Origin: Aculops lycopersici
Taxonomy: Eukaryota; Arthropoda; Arachnida; Trombidiformes; Eriophyidae
NCBI GenBank assembly: GCA_015350385.1
Contig: WNKI01000003.1
Span: forward strand, 3,498,155-3,562,154
Direction: 5' to 3'
DNA: 64,000 nucleotides
How positions within the stretch are numbered: position 1 is the stretch's first letter; each line of letters starts with the position of its first letter. The translations under genes and the position numbers were made by a program. The notes below the pieces were generated by a model, which was not told the origin of the DNA, did no database searches, and saw only the letters and a program-made list of their open reading frames with translations. Below, one piece after another: positions 1-8,699 of this stretch.

Positions 1-1497
1 TCTCTCTTACTTTCTCTCGTTGCCGGTTTCTTCTCTTGAAAACTTGAAATTTAGTTGGCAGTTTCGGTATTAGCGCCAATAGTTACAATTGCAACACGGT
101 TGTTTTGTTTCACTTACAATTTAGCGACCCAACGACCAGACTGCTAGGTCTTGGCCATCACCAAAACCTAGCAGGTGGTTGTGTGCAAGTTGCCAGCTCG
201 CAACTCACAACCGGCCACCAAACTCAAGGTGACCAAATAGAATATTGCGGTCTCTGTTCTGTTTGTCAACTTCCGATTGACTTGATCCGATCGGTAAACT
301 CAAACAACACGCCATGGAATCGCCGCTCTTTTCGTTGCTTCCACCACTACCAAATCCATTTAGAAACTGGAGAGAAAAAAGTCCACCAGTTACTGTGTTT
401 GCATTTGAGTGAGGTACGCACCAAACGTAAAAATAAAATAAACGAAACGAATAAACCTATTCGGCCTAATCCGAACTCGAAACTCTCAATTCTGTCAAGA
501 ATTCAACGAAGTGTGAGATATCACCAACCGGCTAAAAGTTTTCGAAGTGATGCTCGCGAATCTTTTGGCAAGGTTCTTGATACTTCAGTAGTGCCAATGT
601 GTGCTGATTGAAAGACGGCAAAGGTGTCGAGTGGAGGAAAGGTGGTTGGCACTCCCTGCGTTGCCTCTTTTGTAGCATCAAAGGGCCTTCTTCTGGAGTC
701 GTGCGTTGACTTTGCGATGTAGTGGTGGTTGTTGTTCGTGGCATTGGTGTTCCTGGCAATTGGAACTCAATGACAGAAACTCTCTCCTCGAGCTTGTGGA
801 ACCCGGAAGTTTGCCTCTAATGTAGGTGCTTAATCGACAGCTGAGCCATTGGAGCGAACGAAGAAATGAGCAACTTCCGGTTATATCAAAATCAAGTTGC
901 AACTTCAGGTCACTCGCTCGCTCGCTAAGATTAGGAACATCTTTTATTTTCGGGAGATTAGTATCAAATCCATCTTTACCTCTGACTTAGAGGCACCATT
1001 GCTAGTTCCAGTGAAATTTCACCTTTTAGCCAGGCGAAAAGACCCATCTTATCAGAGAGAGGGAGAGAGAGAGACTCACCCAATCTTTTCTCTTACGGAC
1101 TCTTGTTGCTTGGAGACTAATAATATTAATACAAATGGCCGGCGCCCGTTAGTCAGACGTTCGTTTCTTTTCAGCTAGTCTCGGGCCAAATACAACGAGA
1201 CCACCGCCACCACGACAACCAGAAAACTGGGGGCCACGAAGTGGAACTCAAATAAACTAAATTTCAACCTGCCAAGCAACTAACGCCACGTCGTGACGCC
1301 TTGGGGCAACAGCAACAAAATCTCACAGCAAAAACACTACTGATGCTACTGTTGACTAGACGCTGTAGAGACAGTCTACTAACTCAAAGCTTAAATCCAC
1401 ACCCACCATCTAACTCAAACCTCTGCCCCCTTCTCTTCGGCTCACGTCTGATCCGCGCGACCAAAAATATTTCCCCGAAACCTCCTAACCCCATCAG
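1..1497. other. Probable intron upstream of receptor exon
   Basis: No coding region with convincing composition is seen here. The receptor exon that follows begins at a splice acceptor (AG at 1496-1497), so this stretch is probably intron, with the TM1-TM5 exons to the left of the window. A GA-rich run lies near 1055-1075, and repeated GCTC/CGCT motifs near 905-925. The small open frames here look fortuitous. Confidence 0.5.
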
Positions 1498-4400
1498 GTG
1501 GCCCGCAAAAGGATTCGCAGGAAGCCAGGTAATAGGGTCAAGGTTGCGCTACAGCATCCGTCCACCAGTTCGTCCAATAGCCAGCAGCACTTAGGTGGCG
1601 GTCAGCAGTTAGTGGCAGCGAATGCAACTGCAGGTCCAACTGGCGCAAATTTGGCAAAGTTGAAACAAAAACAACAACAAAATCAGCAATCTAATGTCCA
1701 GATGTGCCAGGCGTCGATGATAGGTGAGTAGCTTGGGAGGGAAAAGATTGACTCACATAGTGCACATGTCTATCAACTTGCGAGTCACCTGAACTTGAGA
1801 GCTAACGAGTGTTTTATTTTATGACTTGCCTTGTAACCAGTTAAATCAGGCGCACAATCTGGAGCTGGTTATCAAACGATTCTAATTCAACAGAAGCAGC
1901 AGCCAGGTAAATCGTCGGGATCTTGTGATTGCGTTTGCCACCATAGTCAGTGTGCAAGCAATAAATTGAATCAGCCTTCCGCAGCGACCACTAAAGCAGC
2001 CACGGTTGCGGCGGCAGTGACGACCGGAAATGCAGCTGGCAAGCTACTGACCTCGGCGCCGCAGAAGGTAAACGCGACAAATTTGCCAGCGGCTAACTTT
2101 GCAGCAGGTAAGTTCAAAAGGGCAAATCAATCATCAAGTTCAAGGGCAACAAGCGGCTCGAGTGCTAAGGAGCGAAACTCTAACTCCTCCACCCTCTTTA
2201 CCGAATCCAACACAAATACCAACACCAAATGCCTTCTTGATGGTTGCAATGGTTGCACCTGATACGCTTGCACTGGAACATTGTTGTATGCACATCCGGC
2301 TCAATTACACGGACAAGCACCGACCGACATGCGCCAACAACAACAACAATAATAATAATAATCCGTAACGACAACTTTAACTTACAACGACCACGACAAT
2401 TACAAATAACCACACGCGCTCACGATGCACAGGTGAACCGGCGCCGGAGGCCCAGGTACAGGTGCCCGGAGAAAACGGCGACGTTAGCCAACAGATAGAA
2501 GGACAATCATCAAGCAAACCATCCAATAGACAGCAACAACTACAAAACTGTGGCCCGCCAAATTCCACTCGTCCAAGTTTGCAATTGTTTGCCGGAGTAA
2601 CAGGATCCAGTGTCCCAATGACTGGCAAAGTTGAATCAGCAGCCAACTGTCCTCTGGACGATGAGATGAGAGGCGGCGGTAGTGGCGAACGACAATTCCA
2701 ACGATTAGAGTCGATTGGATCCCAAAGTGGTGGGTCTGGCCGCGCTGGTAATAATTCTCCACTGGCTCTACGGCCACAGCAACAACCAGAACCAGAACCA
2801 GAAACACAACTACAACCACAAAGCAACGTCGATTATGCCCATGGTGACAGAGACAGCCACAAAGCTCGTGTGGTGAAAGCTACTGACCGAGATAACAAGA
2901 GATTCACGTCATCATCGTCGTCATCTTCGTCGTCGTCATCATCATCGATCCGTGGTCCCGACCGTGAAGGCTGTAATATTAACATGAATTCAAATTCCAC
3001 TCTCTCCAAGAGGCCAAATAGTATTGCAATTACGAGGGATAGTGAATCGATCGATTGTGTTGGAACTACTACAACAATGGTCAGCACAGCCGCCAACGCT
3101 ACTACAACCACCACCACTACCATAACCACCAACACCAACATCAACTCGGGTGCTGTCTGTTCAAAGTGTCGAACTAATCAAAAGTTTCGCGCTAGGTGCC
3201 GGTCCAGCGGAAACCAGCGGCACTGTCACCGGTCTAGGTGCCACTCGAACGCCACAACTGGAACCAACAACTCAACGTCCATTGCAAACGTCACAAAGCG
3301 CACAGGGCGCAATTGTGGCGGCAAAGTTTCCTCTTCGTCGCGGGCTACTTTTGCCTCCATTTCTGTCTCCATGTCCATGGAAAATGGACGCGAACTTAGT
3401 GAACTGACAGCGCCGAATAGGGAAGAGGAAGTGGGTAATGGTAATGGTACGGGCAACAGCACTGGTGACGCCGATTGCGACTACGAGCTGGGTGACGTCG
3501 AATTGGGCGACTCCTGCTCTCCAGCCACTTCCTCTCTAACTTCTTTTAATTGCAATGGCCGGCATGAGCACCGACACGAACTAGAGTCGGGGGAGGAGTA
3601 TGATGATGATGATGATGACAACGACGAGGAGGACGGAGACGACGATGATGAGTGTTGCGCTTGTTGTTGCTCACAGGTGGCGGAGCCGGCGGTAGTTGCT
3701 CGTTGCAACTCGGAGAATGTAGACATAAACTTTTCTTCCACTAGCGACAATCTATTATTGCAAAAACAAGCTTTAGAAAATCAATTTGATGATCAGACTC
3801 CAGGAGATTCAAGTGATAATATTTTGGCGAATCGAGAGATTGCCAGAAAGTACTTTCCAGTTAGTGAGACAAACGGAAGGGAGCAGTCAGCAGCAGGAGG
3901 AGGAGGAGTAGGAGAGCAGAAAGTTTTTTATCAATCTCACTCGGTACCGGAAACGGCGGCAACGGCCGCGGCGACAGCGAACGTGGCGCCTCCCTTTGGA
4001 TCTGTAGCCAGCAAGTTGAACCAGGAAAGGAATGATATTTTCGCCCTAGTTGTAAGAGTGTTTGCTAGCGGACTCAGATGGCCGCTGAGACCAAAGAAGT
4101 CGTCGATAGAGTCAAAGTTTTACTCAGACTTCCAACAACAACAACCACAGAAACAATCAGCCACCCAAGCACCTGCGGCAAACGGAGGAGCTCACTTGAT
4201 GCAGGTGGTTGTCGATGGCGAGGACAAGTCGACGAAAACACTGCTGACAGGTGGCGGCCGGCGTGGCGACTGTCAGGCTTGCCACTGTGACCACCAAATA
4301 AACGACAGGACCAAACTCCACGAATCCAACTTGCTGCTGGCCGTCGATGGAACCTCTGAGCTGATAAGTCTCGCCGAGGAGTCGGGAATTGGCGGCGGCG

Positions 4401-4948
4401 TCGGTGGCGGCGACGTGAGCACTGAAGCTGCTGGCTGCATCATAGCCGCAACCACGGCCAACATTGCAATGAACACCACAGTTAGACCGCCGGTAGTGGC
4501 GAATCCATCAACCAGGGGAAACCAGCGCGAGGAGGGCGTGGAGTCGAGGCGGGAAAGGAAGGCCGCCAAGACACTAGCAATCATAACAGGTGTCTTTGTT
4601 ATGTGCTGGCTCCCATTTTTTATTATGGCCAGTGCAATGCCGTTGCTCAATTTAAAGCCACCCAAGTATCAGTTTGCTGTGCTCCAGTGGCTAGGCTATG
4701 CAAACTCAATGCTCAACCCCATCATCTATACTATCTTCTCGCCCGACTTCCGGAAAGCCTTTAAGCGGCTCCTCTGCGCCTCCGACATTCAAAGCAACAA
4801 GCGAAAGCAACAACAGAACCTCAAGCGCCAACTAAGATTGCAACAAGTAGAGACTGGCTCTTCTTGTTTTGGCAATTTTTTCGACCAAAACAACAAAATT
4901 TGCCATTTTGGCCCAAAACAGCGCCACTTTGTGGGCACTGGAATTTAG
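1498..4948 (+). CDS. Serotonin 5-HT1-like GPCR, 3' part (ICL3, TM6, TM7, tail)
   Basis: Family A biogenic-amine receptor; it would sit in the plasma membrane and signal through G proteins. Three exons join in phase: 1498-1723, 1841-2107 and 2433-4948, with introns GTGAGT..CAG (117 nt) and GTAAGT..CAG (325 nt), both phase 1. The first exon opens with [11 protein letters not shown], the basic stretch that follows TM5. TM6 carries [12 protein letters not shown] and CWLPFF. TM7 carries NSMLNPIIY, and helix 8 is [13 protein letters not shown] with a likely palmitoylated Cys. TM6 and TM7 most resemble arthropod 5-HT1 receptors as I recall them; D2-like and octopamine receptors fit less well. The third intracellular loop is about 870 residues, with Ser, Thr, Asn and acidic tracts and several Cys clusters. 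TM1-TM5 are outside the window, so the gene is partial here. The C-terminal tail after about 4860 has a different composition and may include inserted sequence. Confidence 0.8.
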
Positions 4949-5242
4949 TGCAGGATCCTATGGGAATTATAAGTTTTTCCCCCGAATTCTCCTGGCTCCC
5001 CCTCGTGGTAGGATAGGTCGAAAAAATTTGGGGCTCAAAAATGGGGGGAATAAATTTTTTTCCGGATTTGTCTATGGAAAATCCCGTGTTAAATTTCCTT
5101 GTTTTTTTAAACAAAACTTGGCCTTTTTTACAAACAACAAGAAAACAATGAAATTCTGGCCTAATTTGAACAAGAAACGCCGGTCTCTAATGTGAAGAGA
5201 AGGGAAATGGCATTGGCGGCAAGCGGCTCACACGGATCTAGC
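4949..5242. other. 3' flank of receptor gene, odd composition
   Basis: This is the probable 3' UTR or downstream flank of the receptor. It holds runs of T, A, C and G (for example around 4975-5120), unlike the CAG/CAA-rich DNA on its left. Both strands stay open for about 100 codons, but the translations look like simple sequence. It abuts the dispersed repeat that starts at 5243. Confidence 0.4.
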
Positions 5243-5444
5243 TGTAACGCGAGACTGCTCATTTCGAGCGAAATTTGTATCCCGCGCCTCGTGCGCCCAT
5301 TCTGTGCAACCATTTCCAAAATAAAGAACACTTATGCTTTGGCAAACCACGAGTTAACATCTAATGCTCATTTACTCTAATATATTTATTCGATTTACAA
5401 TCAACCTTAGAATATTGTAGCGAGGTTAGTGTCCCATCGTTACA
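5243..5444 (+). repeat. Dispersed MITE-like repeat, copy 1
   Basis: About 202 bp, matching 60862-61056 over its whole length at roughly 85-90% identity by eye, with a few small gaps. Both copies begin TGTAACG and end CGTTACA, a perfect 7-bp inverted repeat that extends imperfectly inward. An internal small stem (AACCT..AGGTT) and an AATAAA are kept in both. No clear target-site duplication is seen. This copy ends 32 bp before the eIF1 start codon and may contain its promoter or leader. Confidence 0.75.
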
Positions 5445-5476
5445 CAGCCCGAGAGAGTTGGTAGGTTAACACAGTC

Positions 5477-5812
5477 ATGAGCAATATACAAAATCTACAA
5501 AAATTTGATCCATTCGCCGATGCAAACAGAGCCGACGACCAGGGTAACCAGGAAGGATTGATCCACATTAGAATCCAGCAACGTAGTGGTAGGAAGACAT
5601 TGACCACTGTTCAAGGAATTAGTGAGGATTACGATAAGAAGAAAATTGTCAAGGCGTGTAAGAAGGAATTTGCTTGTAATGGAACAGTAGTCGAGCATCC
5701 AGAGTATGGTGAAGTCATTCAATTGCAAGGTGACCAAAGGAACAACATCTGTGCCTTTTTAACCAAAATCAATTTGGCTAAACCAGAGCAACTAAAAGTC
5801 CACGGATTCTAA
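5477..5812 (+). CDS. eIF1: Translation initiation factor eIF1 (SUI1)
   Basis: Cytosolic factor that binds the 40S subunit near the P site and enforces accurate AUG selection within the 43S complex. The 111-residue product matches family length. It has the typical N-terminus (NLQKFDPFADA), then the SUI1 core with GLIHIRIQQRSGRKTLTTVQGI, the KKIVKACKKEFACNGTV helix region, and the end motif QGDQRNNI..FL. It is a single exon with the ATG at 5477. An AG (5472-5473) lies just before the ATG, so a short 5' UTR intron is possible but unproven. Its immediate upstream DNA is repeat copy 1. It is convergent with LRRC57, about 200 bp apart. Confidence 0.97.
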   Translation: MSNIQNLQKFDPFADANRADDQGNQEGLIHIRIQQRSGRKTLTTVQGISEDYDKKKIVKACKKEFACNGTVVEHPEYGEVIQLQGDQRNNICAFLTKINLAKPEQLKVHGF

Positions 5813-5887
5813 GGAGGCTTGGAGATCATCACCATCATCAGGTAAATCGAATATATACATAAAATCATATATCTATGTACATTTAAT

Positions 5888-5893
5888 AATAAA
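5888..5893 (+). terminator. Poly(A) signal of eIF1
   Basis: AATAAA, 75 bp after the eIF1 stop codon. Confidence 0.6.
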
Positions 5894-6015
5894 AGCAGGG
5901 TGCTGTTGCTACTGCTGCTGCACCGTCTGCTGCAGCTAAGACGTAAATAAACAAGACGCAAAAAGAACTAACGCAAAATTATTCGAACTAATTTACTCTA
6001 CAACTACTACCAAAC

Positions 6016-6735
6016 TTATATCATTTTCCTCTTTGTTGACGTAAATCGTGAGCTGTACTCCTCATATCCATCGCGATCTTGCAATTGTTTCAGGATGAAA
6101 GGGTTCTTCTCATAACTCAGCAAGCATATCTTCGAATCAGCCAATATTGGTCGCGTTACGGAGGATAGTTCTACTTGATTGTTGTCGAACCTGAGCACCT
6201 TAAGCCTTTGACAGTTAGCCAGTGAGTCGTGCAATCTTGTTAGCTTATTATTATTCAAATTGATCTCAGTAGCATTGCATTGACCAATCTCGTTTGGAAT
6301 CGCACTGATCTGATTGTTCGATAGATCTAAAAGCTCTAGGTTCTTCAATTGGATAGTTTGAACTGGAAAGGTGCGAAACTTGTTAGTCGATAAGTTGAGA
6401 GTCTTGAGTGATTCTAGCTTGGATAGTTCATTGGGCAACTGCTCTAATTGGTTATCCTCTAAAATCAAAGACTCCAATCTGGTTAGCAGTCCGATGGAAC
6501 TAGACAAGAGTCTAATCTTGTTGTGACCTAAATTCAATATCTTCAAGTTCTTGAATGTGGCAATATTATCTCCAATCTGTTGTAATCGATTAGTATTCAA
6601 ATCCAATGTCCTCAACTTATCGCTTATTGATAACAAATCCCGAGGCAGGTCACGCAAATTCGACTTTGACAACTGGATGACACCGGTCTTTTCTGCAGTT
6701 TCAACATGATGCTTCAAGCTACTTGCATTTCCCAT
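6016..6735 (-). CDS. LRRC57: Leucine-rich repeat protein LRRC57
   Basis: The 239-residue product has the same length as vertebrate LRRC57. It starts MGNAS, an N-myristoylation-type sequence, followed by HVETAEKTGV as in the family. About seven LRR units run from residue ~20 to ~200 (LRTLDLNTNRL, LKILNLGHNKI, LESLILEDNQL, LKTLNLSTNKF, LELLDLSNNQI and others). The C-terminal cap is ILADSKICLL..GYEEYSSRFTSTKRK. Its molecular function is poorly known; a membrane-associated scaffold is the usual guess. It is a single exon, divergent from CDK7 with 307 bp between start codons. Confidence 0.95.
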   Translation of the reverse strand: MGNASSLKHHVETAEKTGVIQLSKSNLRDLPRDLLSISDKLRTLDLNTNRLQQIGDNIATFKNLKILNLGHNKIRLLSSSIGLLTRLESLILEDNQLEQLPNELSKLESLKTLNLSTNKFRTFPVQTIQLKNLELLDLSNNQISAIPNEIGQCNATEINLNNNKLTRLHDSLANCQRLKVLRFDNNQVELSSVTRPILADSKICLLSYEKNPFILKQLQDRDGYEEYSSRFTSTKRKMI

Positions 6736-7042
6736 GATGTCCTCAAGGTGGTGAAGGCTATTCTAGTAGGTAATACTGATGAATGAGTTTTTTATTCTGT
6801 TTGGTTGTCAAAAATATTCTATATTTGAATTGATTATCGCCATTGCAACTACAATAGAGTAGTCGCTTTGCGTCCACTTTCTCACACGCGACGAGTGGAA
6901 AACATAAACAAAGCGGCAAATTCGTTACAACCTCAAATATTCATTTTCCCTATTCAGTCAACATTTTCCCATCAATTATTCTTATTTGTTACTAGATTGA
7001 GTTTGTTATGGACTAAAAATCGTTTTTCATTAGATAATCAAG
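6736..7042. promoter_or_regulatory. Shared divergent promoter, LRRC57/CDK7
   Basis: These 307 bp separate two divergent start codons and must hold the proximal promoters and 5' UTRs of both genes. No TATA box is obvious; the region is AT-rich in the middle and right. Confidence 0.55.
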
Positions 7043-8068
7043 ATGTCAAAGCGTTACGAGAAGATAAAATTCCTCGGCGAAGGTCAGTTCGCCACAGTAT
7101 ACAAGGCACGTGACAAGGAAACTGACCGAGAGGTTGCCATCAAGAAGATCAAACTTGGTAGCATGCAAGAGGCACAAGATGGAGTCAATCGGACTGCCCT
7201 AAGAGAAATCAAATTACTTCAGGAATTACACCATGAGAACGTGATCGATCTACTTGATGTCTATGGAAAAGACTCAAGCATATCCCTCGTCTTTGAGATA
7301 ATGGAGACAGATTTAGAAACAATACTGAATGAGAAGAAGATATACATTAGCTTTGCACATATCAAATCTTATATTTTAATGACCCTCAAAGGTTTGGAAT
7401 ATTTGCACAAGAATTGGATTCTACATCGAGATTTGAAGCCGAACAATCTTCTCATAGATAAGAATAATATTTTGAAAATCGCCGATTTTGGTTTAGCTAG
7501 AACATTCGGATCTCCATCACGTGTCTACAGCCATCAAGTCGTCACTCGTTGGTATCGAGCACCAGAATTACTGTTTGGCTCCAGAATGTATGGAACGGGC
7601 GTCGATATATGGGCTGTTGGTTGTATACTAGCTGAACTCTTTAGGCGTGAACCCTTGTTTCCAGGTGACTCAGATCTCGACACCCTGACTAGAATAATCT
7701 CATTCCTTGGTGTCCCGACTGACAAAAATTGGCCAGGTGTAACCAAATTGCCGGACTACGTTGAATTCAATGACCCAGATGCCGGCGAGTCTTTCGCAGA
7801 TAGATTTCCCGCCGTTCAAGAGGACGGAATGGAGATACTGAGGACTATGTTGGCATTGGATCCAAATGCAAGATGTGATTGTACTCAAGCCTTAAACATG
7901 GTTTACTTCAAGACAGAGCCGTTTCCTACAATACCCCAGTTTTTACCTAGAATCAAGGATTACGAAGTGAAGTTTGACCCTAGCGATGGTATGAATACAG
8001 TTAAGCGAGAGCCGCTCGAAGACATCGATGTCAAGCCTACAAAACCGAAGCGACTCAAGTTCGATTGA
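7043..8068 (+). CDS. Cdk7: Cyclin-dependent kinase 7
   Basis: Catalytic subunit of the CDK-activating kinase (with cyclin H and MAT1) and of TFIIH, phosphorylating CDK T-loops and the RNA polymerase II CTD in the nucleus. The 341-residue product starts [21 protein letters not shown], with catalytic Lys34, the NRTALREIK helix that replaces PSTAIRE, HRD at 128-130, DFG (ADFGLA), and a T-loop [20 protein letters not shown]. Ser157 corresponds to human Ser164. The human Thr170 position is Ser163 here, a conservative but notable change. The C-terminus is KR-rich ([11 protein letters not shown]). It is a single exon. Confidence 0.97.
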   Translation: MSKRYEKIKFLGEGQFATVYKARDKETDREVAIKKIKLGSMQEAQDGVNRTALREIKLLQELHHENVIDLLDVYGKDSSISLVFEIMETDLETILNEKKIYISFAHIKSYILMTLKGLEYLHKNWILHRDLKPNNLLIDKNNILKIADFGLARTFGSPSRVYSHQVVTRWYRAPELLFGSRMYGTGVDIWAVGCILAELFRREPLFPGDSDLDTLTRIISFLGVPTDKNWPGVTKLPDYVEFNDPDAGESFADRFPAVQEDGMEILRTMLALDPNARCDCTQALNMVYFKTEPFPTIPQFLPRIKDYEVKFDPSDGMNTVKREPLEDIDVKPTKPKRLKFD

Positions 8069-8259
8069 ATGTAGATAGTAAAATAATTTATCGTCTATTT
8101 GAACAGTTTATAAGGGTTGAGTTTTGATACTTGAAAATTGATTTTGTTGGTAGTTATTGTATATAGCTTATCTTGGAGTCTTCTATGAAAATTGCGTTAA
8201 ATTTTTCTTAATATAGTCAGTGGAATGAAGAGCGTTCCGATCAGATAAAGGATCTGCTC

Positions 8260-8699
8260 TTAACTTGGGAGTCTCTCGTTCTTTTTCTTTTGATATTGTT
8301 GAATGGTCAATCCAACTACAAGAAGATCGCCGACTGATAGCAATCCACCGAACGCAATAAGTAAAGGACCTGAGATTTAGGGGTTACGAAGGGTTAATAT
8401 AGGTGTTGCGTATGGTTTTAGTTTAGTCTAGATCAACAAGTTGCCTATTTAGACTTACCTACTATCCTCGGCATACTTGAGCCTACATATCTGTGATAAT
8501 TAGAGTCAAAGTTGGGCGGTGTGATTTCTGTGTAATAGATCAAGCATATAACACCACCTGTAACCATCATAAGCAAACCAACGACAATGAACACAACCGT
8601 GCAGACCATTATGGGCTCAAAGTTGTCTGGATTCCTCATAGCACGCGCAATTTCGTTGGTATCCGTCCGCCTACCAGCGGCAGAATATTTGGAGCTCAT
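8260..8699 (-). CDS. Small two-helix membrane protein, unknown
   Basis: Two exons, 8699-8459 and 8369-8260, are joined across an 89-nt GTAAGT..CAG intron in phase 1, giving 116 residues. The first exon has a hydrophilic N-terminus and a membrane segment at about 30-56 (IMVCTVVFIVVGLLMMVTGG). A conserved-looking PPNFDSNYHRYVGSSMPRIVG loop follows. The second exon completes a second membrane segment (GPLLIAFGGLLSVGDLLVVGL) and ends in a KKKNE tail. The two-helix hairpin with both ends probably cytosolic recalls TMEM200/PIRT-type proteins in topology only; I do not recognise the family. It is convergent with CDK7, 191 bp apart. Confidence 0.7.

Noticed and set aside
4550..4948. Dopamine D2-like or octopamine receptor identity
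   Set aside because: [18 protein letters not shown] and [15 protein letters not shown] match the arthropod 5-HT1 pattern better, though TM1-5 are needed to be certain.
5243..5444. Repeat as a spliced-leader RNA gene or tRNA-derived SINE
   Set aside because: No Sm-site-like sequence after the putative donor, and no convincing A/B-box pair or tRNA fold; terminal inverted repeats fit a MITE better.
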